A stretch of DNA of 64,000 nucleotides from Neodontobutis hainanensis (Eukaryota > Chordata > Actinopteri > Gobiiformes > Odontobutidae), in contig JALDNG010000021.1 in assembly GCA_024349245.1 (NCBI GenBank), forward strand, positions 1,304,501-1,368,500. Reading direction: 5' to 3'. The notes beneath the pieces are model-generated. The model worked only from the letters and a program-made list of their open reading frames with translations. It did no database searches and had not been told where the DNA came from. The translations under genes and the position numbers were made by a program. Position 1 is the first letter of the stretch. The number at the start of each line of letters is the position of its first letter. Shown here piece after piece: positions 32,701 to 44,535 of the stretch.

Positions 32701-35700
32701 GAACACTATTACATGTCCGTAGATGTCCAGTGTCCGTAGCACTGGTGTATGAATGTGTGTGACTGTGGAGTTGTGTTTGGTGGTGGGAGGAGAAGGTTGT
32801 GAGCGCCGGTTGTGTGGCTGCCCGCCTCTCTGTCTGTCCCAGGAGAGAATGTGTGTAAATGGGGTGAGTTGAAACTTCATGTAAAAAACACTGTTGTAAA
32901 GCACTTTGTGATAATTATCTGAGAAAGGTGCTATATAAATATAAATTACTTACTTACTTACATATAAATAAATCATCTTCCTCAAGTCCATATCAAGAAA
33001 TCGTTTCATCGTATCAAGTAGTTTAGCAATTACTTAAAGATGTTATATTGAACAAGCTGACATAACATTTTAAATTAAAACTCAAGTTTATTTATTAAAG
33101 TGTAAAAACAAAAAATAATGTGACCCCACAGTATTGTTCTGGCATTTTCCTAATTTACACCCCAAAAAAAAAAAAAAAAAAAAGAATATATGATGTAAAT
33201 GGATATAGTCGTGCTAGTCACATGACCCACCCTGTTATCCACAGCCAGGATCACCAGGTTGCAGTAGGCGTCGGGGCAGGGCGTGGGCTCCAGGGGGTTG
33301 TGGTTCCTTCGCTCCCAGCTGCCGTAGCTCTTGCCCCGTTCCCAGCTGCCTGTGCAGGCTTGACGTTTCTCCCAGCTGCCCCCCATTCCTGCCCCAACCC
33401 TCCTCTCCCAGCTGCCCCCCACTCCCCCGCCCAGCCGTCGCTCCCAGCTCCCACTCATGGGCCTGGCTCGCCGGTTCTCCCAGCTTCCTCCAGGTTTTCG
33501 AGTGGTCTGCCTCCTCTCCCAGCTGCCCCCGACCTGCTTCCTCTCCAGGCTGCCCCCCCCGCCCCGCTCCCCTCCTCGGTCACCTCCCCGGTCCACATTC
33601 AGGTTTTTATCGTGGTTGCTACGAGACAGAGAAGGCCTCCAGTCCACTCCGCAGATGGTGTGGCGTCGCTCCATAGTGCCCCCTGCAGGACGAGGGTCAC
33701 TGTTGGAACTCATAGTTTGGCGACGGCCATCGACTCCTGTTGGCTTTTTTCTGTCGAGGCTGTCGTCCCCAGCAACAACAGAGTCCACGTTCAAACCTGG
33801 AAAAATCAACAAAAACGTATCTAACATAATAAAGAAATTGTAACAATAGAGGTCCTCAACACAGCAAAATCCAACTGTAATTGTGTCAAATTTTACAAAT
33901 TAGTGTGTGCATATAATTTAGCAGAAAGCCACAATCATTTTGTCAAGTTGCATCCAGGCTTACTTAATATTTCTTATAATAAGTCCACATGGTGAACGTG
34001 TGTGTATCTGTCACCCGTCTTGAGGACCAGCAGGTGCAATGCATCGTCTCGCAGGTAGGAGGCAGCAGCAATCTCATGAGTGGGGATCCTCATGAGCAGC
34101 TTCTCGTTGTCTCTCCAGGTGAGCAGCAGGCATCGGGCCGACAGACTCAGGATACAGTCCTGGTCAGTGCTGGTCTTCAACGGGAGCACCTTCAGCTGCT
34201 ACTGACCCCATGCCCATTACACATTCATTACAGCATATTCATTTAAAATATTTACAATACTAAGAAACAGAGCAACATTCCTGGTATTACAAGAGGTTGG
34301 AATGTTAAAAAATACAAATATTTATTATTAGGATTATAAAAGGCATACATTTACTAAATACACTACAAAATTTTACGCTGCTCGTATGTGAACAATACCT
34401 ACCCTGGCCGTGTCCAGAAGTTGCAGCAGCTCGTCTCGGCTCGAGGGGTTCAGTGTCACGGAAACCCAAGTCAGATGACCAAGAAACTTACATACAAAAA
34501 AATTGTATCTCTCAAACATTGGTTACATTTCTAATTAAATTCTCAACACCATGGGACCAACCTTGACCTCCTTCTCGACGTAGTCAAAGATGAGTCTCTC
34601 TGGGTGGATGAGGTAGTCAGGGGCGTAGAGGGGAACAGTGTGCAGTGGCCGACGGTAAACACTGCTCCGATCGACCGCTCTGCGACTGGATTTGGACCAA
34701 ACCAGGCGCTTAATGGGTGACACAAAACCCTAGAAAGGCAGAAAACGTGTGCTTTGCAAAATATTTTTTTTTTATAAAACATGAACTTATTTTCAGAAAC
34801 GGATTTATAATTTTATTAAAGTCTTGCCTAGTATATTTCTTTTCTGTTGTACTTGCTGCACTAAAGACCTTCAAGTCACTGCTCAGTCATTCTCAATTAG
34901 GCCATTAATGAAAGTAACCTGAGTGCATCTATTGATTTAGCTCTATTCATGTGCTAAGCTTTCCTTTCATTTCATTTCCTTCCTAAGAGTTTTCCTTTTC
35001 ACTTTTTATGTGTTGGCAGACCAAAACAACAATGACAATCAATGAACCAGCGGCATTCTCCGAATGTATTGGTTCAGTCTCAAATTACATGAGTAACCTT
35101 TTAAGCACTGTGCACCTTTGTTTTTTTTTCATATTGGCTTACTTCTGTAGCACTCTTGTTGGCTCTGTGCAGGTAACTGTAGAACAGGGCAGAGTGTGCG
35201 TCTTAAGTTCCACAAGACTGTACATGCAGCAGTTGAACCACATTATCTAAATCATTTCATCACATCTCTAAAACTGAAATTTCACCACATCACCATTAAC
35301 ACAAATGCAAACGTTCCAGCAAAGTTCAAAACAGTGGCCCCACATCAAGACCAAGAGAAACTGACAGGAAAGATGTTGCATGAATATTGTTGAGGCAATG
35401 GCTACTGGAAATCTGCAGGCTTTTTCGCTATGACCCTGACGACAAACATGCTCGAGCCTGCCCAGACTTTGACAGCTGGTTCTTTTTCACTTATTTGTTT
35501 GAGTTCTTCTGTTATGCGCCCCGAGGTTCCCAAGATCTATGACTGGACGGGCTCCAGCCACGTCCACTGCCAGTACTAACCCAGTACTAACATGCTATCT
35601 AATATGCAAATGTTTTTTTTTTTTTTTATGTTGATGGCAGTATAATGGTCATGTAAAATCACAACTGGAAAGAGGTTGAGTAGTTGTCATTCTTTGGTAA

Positions 35701-37311
35701 GTCTGCCTGCCTCCTGTATTGTGGTTTTATCAGAAGAGGTATTTTGAGTGTTTGAGTGGGTCTCTCCTGGATTTCGTCCCTGAGCTGACAGGACGCAGCG
35801 GCTCAAGAATTGGGATGGTGGTTACATTCCATAGCCAGCAAACATTAATAATAATAATCTTTATTTTTATATAGTGCTTTTCCAACTACTGTAGTAGGCA
35901 CTCAAAGAGCTTTACATACATTAAACTATTTACCAGTGTTACAGAACATCACTGGAGGTGTGTTAAGTGTCTTGCCCAAGGACACAACGGCAGTATGTGG
36001 AGCAGAGCGGGATGTTATGATGTTTTGGGACAGCCGCTCTACCCACTGAGCTACACTTCCGCCCCTGGGATGTTAATCCTTGTTAATCAAGCCTTTGTGT
36101 TGCCTTGAGAATCTTTGTCCTCCTTTCTAAATCCAGCTTCTAATAATAAGCCTTGGCCTTGGATTAATCTGCCCTTTTTACACATTTAGATTATCTGTTA
36201 CATAACCTGCTGAGGCACTTGATATAGATGTGAGACCTTAACAAATAAAGATCTGGCTTTCTCCAAGAGTTGTTCTCTGTCGTTAGACATAACACCCCCC
36301 CTACAGGACACAAGCCTCACTTATTTCCAGCATTTTGTGTAGACATGGGAATGTTTGTCTGCATGCATTTTTGAAGGTCTTGGACCTGGTATTCAGTTAA
36401 AACAAAAGACCCAGAGACTGTGTGAAGTGATTAATGTGCCTTTTTCATGTCACATAGTATTAATGTGTTTGTCAGCCTTGTCTAACAGTTTGTGTCGGTG
36501 TGGCCAGTGAGGCTCAGCAGGGGCCTGTCACAGACCACTTCTCAGCTGCTCAGTCAGACGGCACAGAGGGTGGTAAACATTAAACTCTGCAGTAAATACA
36601 TGTAAAGATTTTAAGCACTTTACAGCCCAAAGTCCAATTACTTTCAAATTTCTGTCTGCCATATTTATAGAAGGTGGAACCAGTGCTAAATATTCATTAG
36701 AGAAATCATTTAATAGGTTGCAGGAAATCTGTTCTGTTGTGTTTTTCCTTGTCTTTGTGTTGGGGAAGTTAGTTAAACAAAAATATAAAATCCTAAGAGC
36801 AAAAATGGAGTGCAATGCCACTCCTTTCACAGTAGCTAGGCTTAGTGTGGCTTCAGGTCCTAGCTCTTACAAGGGACATACAGAAAGAAATATGAGAGAA
36901 ACAAAAGGTTTAGCAGAAAAACAGAAAAATCAAAACTAATCATTAACATCACCAACAGGAGACGCTGCTCAACACACAGTAAATGTAACAACAGACACAA
37001 GTTTTACCATTATAGTATCAATTATATTTGTTATAATTTGCTGCATATTGTTTGAAACATGTCTCTAACCGCCATAAAGCCACTGCCTCACTTTTTTCAT
37101 TTGCATTTTATTTATTTTCCTTATTGACAAGTGAAGATGGCTTTTCAAAGACTGACAAAACAATCCATGTGTATTTCTTTCAATTTAATTTTTTTGGCTC
37201 CCTAATAACCTTTTAAGACAAAAGATGGTCCATGGACATACACCTAAGCTCTATGAGTTTTAACATGGAAGACTACTGTACCTTCTTGGATTTCTTTGGC
37301 TCATAGTCCAT
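29745..37311 (-). CDS. ccm2l: CCM2-like protein (CCM2L), 599 aa
   Basis: Scaffold protein of the cerebral-cavernous-malformation group. Family members bind KRIT1 through a PTB domain and act in endothelial and heart signalling. Exons: 37,311-37,282; 34,729-34,562; 34,486-34,403; 34,198-34,015; 33,796-33,231; 32,343-32,214; 32,053-31,990; 31,554-31,401; 30,881-30,743; 30,652-30,505; 29,877-29,745. All are GT-AG and the sum is exactly 1800 nt with a TAA stop. Residues 1-16 read MDYEPKKSKKGFVSPI. RRPLHTVPLYAPDYLI opens the PTB region, followed by ILSLSARCLLLTWRDNE and IPTHEIAAASYLRDDA. Exon 5 inserts a long linker with eight GSWERR-type repeats before CNLVILAVDNR. Exons 9-10 hold the C-terminal helical domain (LREYRLGSN...FIPDKD...GGILTDSFGRIKRSMS). 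The linker inside the PTB and the RIKRSMS ending mark CCM2L, not CCM2. The human protein is slightly shorter as I recall it. Confidence 0.93.
32570..33100. repeat. Lectin-flank-like block in ccm2l intron 5
   Basis: 32,570-32,695 and 32,960-33,090 match 60,735-60,870 and 60,880-61,000, the DNA upstream of the intact + strand lectin gene. Shared text includes 'ggtctctgtgactgtcac', 'gattgaataaaaataacaca' and 'cattttaaattaaaactcaa'. Between them, 32,700-32,955 is another dispersed repeat, also seen at 46.48-46.70 kb. An A run follows at 33,163-33,183. Confidence 0.7.
34730..37281. other. ccm2l: Long first intron of ccm2l
   Basis: Contains the SINE-like element at 35,846-36,065 and one coding-like stretch at 35,414-35,542. 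No regulatory element can be named from sequence alone. An intron of this size next to a 10-codon first exon often hosts enhancers, but that is inference. Confidence 0.5.
35846..36065 (-). mobile_element. SINE-like element, 'tatatagtgcttttcc' family
   Basis: Left end 'tatatagtgcttttccaact', body 'gtgtcttgcccaaggacaca', right end tRNA-like 'ctacccactgagctacactt' then 'ccgcccc'. Close relative at 38.43 kb and a decayed one at 7.3 kb. Tail after an AAT run. Confidence 0.85.
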
Positions 37312-37399
37312 CGCTTTGTTTCTGTTTTCCTCCAGATGCTGCTCGTGTTACATCTCGCCCTAAACTTTTATATTTTGCCTCATCTCGTTGTTCCATTGC

Positions 37400-38424
37400 A
37401 ATTGGGTTTGTCTTATTTTAGGTTCATGTCTCAGCTGCTTCATTCCCGTTCCACTCTCTGATTGTTCTTTTAGGACGCCTCCTGAGGCCACACACCGGAG
37501 AACAGGAAGCAGAGGAAGCCCACTTCCTGTCCGAGAGGAAACTCCACCAGCGCTGATAAGACTCATTGTGTCTGATAACCCCCACACTATCACTCACAAA
37601 CACAAGATTAACCAGTCATTTTGGTAACATTTCTTTACACTCCATCCAATACATCTGGAAATGATGAAAAGGAACAGGTTTTGTTCACATTCAACTGAGA
37701 ATACTCTCCTACCCTTTCTTTTGAAATGATCACACACAGATCATACAGTCGTATTAATTAAACCTCAGTGGTAAATTTAAGATCTACACAGTGACAATGT
37801 TACTCTTGGTGTAAGACATTGTTCATGACACAGGTGTTTTCAATGCACTCACTCCCATCATTAAGAGGACCCTGAGGAGGAAGAAAACTGATTGTTTAAG
37901 TTGTTTAATTTGTTTTAGTTTTTACAAAAGCATTTACTTTAAGACATTGCATTACAGTAGCCTACGCTTCGAATTGTGCATTGAGTAATCCAGGAAGTAT
38001 TTAATGAAGGTCGTATTGAGGCATGTGTTGTTTACGGTGAGTGACGTCACCAAAGACGTTTGAAGCGGTTTAAAATTTAGCGCAATGTATTGAATCAAAA
38101 AAAATTCACAGGTAGCGTCAGAGTTTGGAGAGTTCATGAGTGACGTAATGGTTAGTTTTGGTGCCTTTCTAAATACATAATTTGCACCAGTGATGTGCAA
38201 TCATCATGAGAAGTAAAAACTAATAATGTGAATGTTTCATTTTACTGCATTTTTATTTAACCTTTTTTTTTTAAACATTGCTGTAAATTTAATAAAAACT
38301 TAAGCTTATGACATTGTTTAATCTATAACATCATCCACAATAGACAACATTTACAAAAAGCCACATCTAAGTTTTTGCCTAGCACACAGTGGATGTGAGT
38401 TTGAGTCTCAGTTATTATTACTTA
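37400..38424. other. ccm2l upstream region; no gene seen
   Basis: Holds the probable ccm2l promoter side, but no TATA box or CpG-rich core was obvious. No supported exon. Confidence 0.35.
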
Positions 38425-38648
38425 TTTTATTTATTTTATATAGTGCTTTTCCACCTACTGTAGTAGGCACTCAAAGCGCTTTACATACATTAAACTATTC
38501 ACCAGTGTTACAGAACATCACTGGAGGCAATGTAGGTTAAATGTCTTGCCCATGGACACAGCAATGTTTTAGGATGTTTCGAGCCTGGGTCGAACCGCCC
38601 ACCCACCGGTCGAAGGACGGCCGATCTACCCACTGAGCTACTGCCGCC
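38425..38648 (-). mobile_element. SINE-like element, 'tatatagtgcttttcc' family
   Basis: Same order of blocks as at 35.85 kb, ending in 'ctacccactgagctactgcc' plus GCC. Its last bases are followed by 'aaacatgcagccatttactc', a short local palindrome. Confidence 0.85.
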
Positions 38649-40050
38649 AAACATGCAGCCATTTACTCCAATGGCTGCATGTTTATTTTACTCCAGGATT
38701 CTTTTTAATACTATTTTTGCCCTATTTGCCCTATACATTTCCCCATTTTGGGATCATTACAGTCTGAACTAATTTAATCTTACAGGCATCTTAATGGTTT
38801 ACTGCTTGGGCCAGGGTGCTTGCGGACAGAACATTCTGAATGGTGTGTTTTAATTTGATTTTAGAAAAAAAATCTTCTCCAGCTTTTGAAAACATTCACA
38901 TAGAACAGATGAAGTAGGTGTTTGAACCAGTCATGTTTGGAGTGCATCAAATGAAGTAGTAGCTTATTTTGTTCTTTTTTTATCTTTAGCAACCATGTTC
39001 AAGGACAGTCTCTAACACGTCTCTGTCAACATCAGATATAGTCTGACAATGACTTAGAGGAACACATGCTTTTACATGTTCAAAATGTATAAATATTAAT
39101 TATCCTCCATGTGGATGCCACTTACTTCTCTGAACCGTATTTAACACCATCATAATTTGTATATGGAATTTATCACTGGAGTTTTGTCCAGAAAAAAAGA
39201 CAAAACAGAGTAATATAGTGCAGACAAAAAAGTAAGTAAGTTGAGAAAAATGTTGAAGTAAGAGGTAAGTCATATTATTATTGGTTTACATTTTTTACAT
39301 AGCCATGGATAAACAATACAAAATATAATTTGTCCAAAATTTCTGACACTTAGACCATCATAGATACATTTGCAGGTTGTTCCAAATTAACAATCCAGAA
39401 ATGTGTGTTTCTGTTCTTAAAGTGATCTCAAAGTTTAACTAAACATGTTCTCTGGGAAACTCAAATAAACCTGTCTGCTGTAATGTGTGGATTCGGTCAG
39501 AGGGAGGCAGCACTGAGCCACAAATAAACTGCTAAGGAGAAAGGTTCAGGTGTGTCCATTAGTGATACTAGATGCATTGTGCTGCCTTTAAAACCACAAA
39601 TTGTCATAATATTTTTCTTTTTTTTCTACATCCATTCAGCATTTTAGACTGGAGCCACTGTAAAAGTCTGTTGCAGCAGAGGGCTTCCTTTTGTACTTCC
39701 TGAGGCCTGCTAATGCCAACTGTTCATTTACAGAACCTACTGTTCACACATGCACTACTGCACTTTACATAAATATGCATTATCTTCCACTGCACTCCTG
39801 TTATTCAGACAGCTTCTGTTTGTAATTATGTGCACTATAACTATTGCACTACTGCTCACCATAGCCTCACCTATCATTGTATATATCCACCCATACAATT
39901 CTGTCTATAGTAACTGCCATTGTATTTTAGCCTGGCACCAAATAGGAGATATAGCTGAAGACATTAAGTCATACTTGTTTGTAGATAAGCATATGAACTG
40001 GAGCAAGAGTGAGAGCGTAATATACAATATTACTGGAGATATCCAATTCC
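38649..40050. other. No gene seen
   Basis: AT-rich DNA without recognisable families. The open frame near 39,750-40,055 has no splice or family support. Confidence 0.35.
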
Positions 40051-40051
40051 C

Positions 40052-40690
40052 ATAACAGCTTTACACTTCAGTCTGAGTGTCTGTAAATGTTGTTAGAGGA
40101 GAGAAACTAATGAGTGTTGATGAGAAAATAACAGTATTTATAGTAAGTAGTAATTTTCATAGTCTTGAAATTTAAACAAAATGTAAAGGAGTCGTTCATT
40201 CATTAATTTTCTCCCACTTAGTCCTGTTAGGGGTCGCGGGTGACTGGAGCCTATCCCCAGTGGCTTTGGGCCTGAGGCGGTGTTCAACCTGGACAGTGGC
40301 CAGTTAGTTGCAGGGCTGACATTTAGAGACAGACAGTGACAGATATCCAGAGTAGCTAGAGTACCTGTAGAGAACCCAGGGTAACACATGGAGGACATGC
40401 AGACTTGTCACAGAAAGACTGAGTCGGCCGCAAATGTTTGAGTATCTCGGCCGGGTTATTTTAACTCACGACCTTGTTGCTGTGAGGCAGGAGGGTTAAC
40501 CACTTTGCCATGTGCACCCCGTGTAAAGAAGTCCAATGTTTTAACTCTGGAGGTTTTGCTGTGCATTGTCTGATCCTAACTTCTCCATCCAATATGGTTA
40601 ATCTATAGCTGTCAGCATTTAGTGACTTTGATGACTTGATTTGACCTTGCTGACCCCTGACCTGATTAAACCTATAAAAAGTCTGCATGT
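40052..40690. repeat. Composite of dispersed repeats on 3' side of lectin copy 3
   Basis: 40,052-40,135 is the ~110-bp repeat. 40,195-40,516 is the common fish 'gtcgcgggtgactggagcct' repeat with a tRNA-like end 'gaggcaggagggttaaccac'. 40,510-40,690 matches 16,260-16,390. 40,700-41,733 shows no gene. Confidence 0.6.
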
Positions 40691-41733
40691 TTGTTTTTAT
40701 TTAAAATGGTAGGTAACAAACTCAATCTTTGCTCACTTTGCTAAACGAGGCTCAAATGTCCAAAACAGTAAAATGATCTGATCTTTCCATCACTACTTGA
40801 CATTCTGACAAACTTTTAACTACTTTAATCTTTTTTTATTATTTTATTGGGAATTTTTATTGTTTGTAACTAACAAAACAGCCAGTTTAAACAGCCTCCT
40901 ACACTTTGGACTGTTGACACTTTAAAAGCACACAGCACTTTAATAATATACCAGCAAGAAAGGAATTTGCACACAAATGTTTTTTATTGATTGTCTTTCT
41001 GTGAGGATCCAGTGGACATGGAGCCCGTTCATTGGTGTATGCTCAACCCTGGAAGAAAAAGACATCCAGGTGCCTGGCCAAAAGAGTCCTGGGGGCAACA
41101 ACCAACATTCAAAAGGTTCTGGGTCAGACCACAGCAAGGGAATAGAGAGGGGAGAAACTAAACTGTGTTTTATGATTAAGGGATTTTAAAGAAGTTTAAG
41201 TATTTGGTTTTAGGGTTTGTAAATGGTGTTAGGTTTTAAATATGGTTTATTGTTTGGTTTATTGCTGTGGAGGTTATTTACATTGTTTTAGGAAAAGCTG
41301 ATGTTAATGAACTTACCTGTGGGGTTGGGTTTGGTTTTGTCTAATAAGTGGGGAGTTATTTAAGCTGACTCAAATCGTTCCAAGTGGCTGTTGTTGTTGT
41401 GTTTCTTCCACTTGGTCTGACTTTTGACTGCTGAAGAGAACTGAGCTCATCCTTCTGTCAATGCACTTTGCACCTAGCACTTTTTTGTATATTTATTGGA
41501 AAAGGAAAATAAAAAGAAAAGCAGTGGTCTATGCCAACTCTTGAGTCCAGATTATCATTGCTCGTCGTACCTCACTGACATCCAGCCGCGAACCAGGTCC
41601 CACCCTTACCCTAACAGTAACCACCACCCTAACAGTAATCCTTTCCAAATTAGACACTCCTAAACAATATCTTCACACACAGTGTCACATAGACTACTTC
41701 TCTTAAGATACAGGCACTGGAATTTTTTTGTAT

Positions 41734-41936
41734 GGGGCACAGTGGCTCAGTGGTAGAGTGGTCGCCTTCAACCGGAAGGTAGGCGATTCGATTGACGCTC
41801 TCCCCACAGTTCATTCTGTCGTTGTGTCCTTGGGCAAGACAATTTCCATCGCGTGTGGTCCAGCTATACCACTGTTGAATGGAACCTTAATGTAAATCGC
41901 TTTGAATAAAAGCGTCAACTAAAAGTAAATGTAAAT
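41734..41936 (+). mobile_element. tRNA-derived SINE abutting the lectin 3 stop codon
   Basis: Head 'ggggcacagtggctcagtgg', B-box-like 'gattcgattgacg', body 'gtccttgggcaagacaattt' and tail AAGTAAATGTAAA. In lectin genes 1 and 2 the corresponding DNA holds the 3' untranslated region and AATAAA. Here that part is gone and the SINE stands in its place. Confidence 0.85.
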
Positions 41937-41938
41937 TT

Positions 41939-43453
41939 TTACCCCATGATGCCACGAGAGTTTTGGGAGCTCCAGGTGGTAACTCCGTTGTTGTCCAGAA
42001 CCAGGTGACCGTCATCAGTCATGGTCAGGTGCATCCTGTCGGAGCCGATCTGGAAGTCAGTGTGCCAAACCGCAGAGCCATCTTGACGGTACATGATCAG
42101 GCACCCGTTCAAACCATTCAGGAAGATCCAAAATGCATTCTTTGCATTTGTTCCAGTCGCCCAAGTTGGACCATGGTCCTTTTTGTAGATGACAAAGTTG
42201 TTGTCTTCCTGTGGAATTACAAAATATTAGCATAAGCTTGCTATATATTTTGTGCCTCAAAAGTTGTTTACCAATTAAAAAGGCACTTTACAGGATTTTT
42301 ACTTTAACATAACAGCTTTGGGCTTATTGTGATGGGTTAAAAACAAAATTTTTGGTGAATGGAGTCTGCCCCAAACAGAGGTCGCATTGACCGAATATTT
42401 TCCGGGACTGTGTTACCAGGGACAGAAAAATCTGAATGTCAGGTGTCATTTTTGGCGGATTATTTTGAGGGTGATCTACCGTAATTCCTACTCCTGACCA
42501 GTTGGTAACGAATGTAAAAAAATCAATCAGAAATTATCTTGAATCATGTCGTCTTTGTCACGCTGCATTCAGTTGCAAAAATGTCACGGCAGCTGAGTGT
42601 AAGTAGTTTTTTCAAACAGCAAAATAGTTCTGATAGTGTTAAAAAAAGGGAAAAAAGAGGAGTGTGAGAAAGTCTAGTGCGACCTCTGGTCCCAAACCCC
42701 TCTGGTACTCCCTAGTCCCTACCCCCTCAATCACTATGTAGGGTTGCACTTTATAGAGGACGGTTTTGGACTCTACACGGCTGTTTTTCTGTTGCTATTA
42801 GTCATGTGACTCTGGCGTACATGTTAAAAATACTCAGCTGATAATTGACTTTAAATAATTCACATTAAAAATGACTTTTGTGATGTAAGTATTAATTGAA
42901 ATACGCCTATGTGTTTTTTTTTCTTTCAAAAACTCACGTTAAATAAACAATACTGACTGGATTACTGCCACTCTTACTCCTCAAGAGGGAATCTCTCATA
43001 TGTCCGTCTCTAAAGCTGTGTCTGAATCACACTAATCACTTTACAGTGCACTATAGAGAGTACACCATTTTTAGTGGTGTCCAAATGTCTAAGAACTGAA
43101 ATGTAGTGCACTCAAAGTTTCCCACAATGCATTAGTAAAAGTAGTGAGCCGCGGTGGTCAGTAGACAGTCAAATAGACCATAATGCTTTTCAAATTGTCA
43201 GAGGAGAGCCACACGACTGTGACATGTCTTTAAACTGAACACAACAGGTTTAAATGAAACAAGTTAGAGACACAAGTTTGACTTTTTGTGAAAACGTAAT
43301 CTGTCCCAATTTGTTATTAATTATTGTGAGATTGTGACATTCATGAGTTTTAAAAATCCTTACCTGGAAAATAGCAGTGTATTGTCCATTGGTGCTGACG
43401 AGAGAGTCTCCTTTAAGCAGCTCCTGGTTTGTGCTGATGGATGTCTTACTCTT
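41939..43453 (-). pseudogene. Pufflectin-like lectin copy 3, start codon lost
   Basis: Exons 43,453-43,364 and 42,208-41,939 (stop TAA) align codon for codon with lectin genes 1 and 2 and keep GT-AG splice sites. The expected ATG is AAG (43,453-43,451), so the reading begins KSKTSIST. The first sugar motif survives as QEDNNFVIY. The second (42,085-42,122) has become LNGLNGCLIMY with one extra codon, losing the Gln, Asp and Asn contacts. The 3' poly(A) region is replaced by a SINE. A non-coding exon and TATA box remain at 44,016-44,091. There is no frameshift or internal stop, so loss is recent or a downstream or upstream ATG is used. I favour pseudogene. Confidence 0.75.
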
Positions 43454-43596
43454 GTTTCTAGAGACAAAGTTTTTCTCATTTAAAAAACAATGTTTATTCA
43501 ACTATAATCCATGAGGTCCAAAAATAAAGTAGAACAGATCCAACCTGCTTACTAACAAATAAAGTGATTTATGATTAATGTTCTTGTTGCTACTAA

Positions 43597-43807
43597 GGCG
43601 GCAGTAGCTCAGTGGTAGAGCAGTCATCTTTCAACCCGAAGGTAGTTGGTTCGATTCCCACTCTCCCCACAGTTCATACTGTCGTTGTGTCCTTGGGCAA
43701 GACACTTAACTCACCTTGCCTCCAGTGACTGTAACACTGGTAATTACTGTAAAACAATGAAAGTCGCTTTGGATAAAAGCGTCTGCTAAATGAATAAATG
43801 TAAAATG
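43597..43807 (+). mobile_element. tRNA-derived SINE in lectin 3 first intron
   Basis: Complete copy: 'ggcggcagtagctcagtggt', 'ggttcgattcccactctccc', 'gtccttgggcaagacactta', tail ATAAATGTAAA. About 90 bp of intron ('atccatgaggtcc' to 'gttactac') is present on both sides (43,504-43,596 and 43,811-43,903), far longer than a target duplication, so a local intron duplication accompanied or followed the insertion. Confidence 0.88.
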
Positions 43808-44015
43808 TTACTAATCCATGAGGTCCTAAAATAAAGTAGGACAGGTCCAACCTGTTTTCTAACAAATAAAGTGATTTACGATGAATGAACCTGTTACTAC
43901 TCTCAGTGCCTCTGCAACACAATACTTTTACTTTAAGATATAACAAATGTAAATGGTATTTTCTTGTACACTGTCCCTGTCAAAGTCAAATTACAAATCA
44001 GTTCTGAAGTCTCAC

Positions 44016-44111
44016 CTGGTGAGGCTGCTCAGTTCTGTTGCTCTGAGGAAAAGAGGCTGTGGTTCAGTTCAGGCTGATGCCAGCTTTTATCTGAGTTCAA
44101 GACGTGGGAGG
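44016..44111 (-). promoter_or_regulatory. Core promoter and first exon of lectin copy 3
   Basis: CCTCCCACGTCTTGAAC at 44,111-44,095, GATAAAAG at 44,091-44,084, leader exon ending at 44,016 before GTGAG. It is intact despite the coding damage, so transcription may persist. Confidence 0.6.
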
Positions 44112-44535
44112 GGAATTTCTAGAAAGTGTTTTCTCTGAAAACAGACAATGGTAAATATGTTACTATCGCATTAGAAATGGGTTGGGTCATAACTTCATCT
44201 CACAACTTCTAAGGAAATGAGATTGCGTAGTAAGTATTTTATGTTGTTGCATGTGATGGGTGAGATTGTTTAGAGCTCCTTTCTCACACAAACTCAAGAC
44301 TATCTTATACATTTATCCAAATGTCTGAATCCTGAAGTCACAGCTCAGGACAAAGTCAGGAAGGGTTCCATCAGAGGACATGTGTGAAAAGGGCTTAGTG
44401 TTGGTCCTGTTATGAACTGGAATTCATCCTGAGTGTTGCCCAGCTCATGCTCAAAGCAGCCGGGTCAGGCTCCAGCCCCTGTGACCCCTAACAGGACTGA
44501 CTACAGTCATAAAAATCTTTATCATCATTTACATA

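Noticed and set aside
33120..33824. 234-codon + strand frame rich in Pro/Ala
   Set aside because: Antisense of the GC-rich ccm2l exon 5, whose own frame has matching splice phases.
29745..37311. Calling the gene ccm2 instead of ccm2l
   Set aside because: The long SWERR linker inside the PTB, SLSARCLLLTWRDNE and the SFGRIKRSMS ending fit CCM2L. CCM2 lacks the linker.
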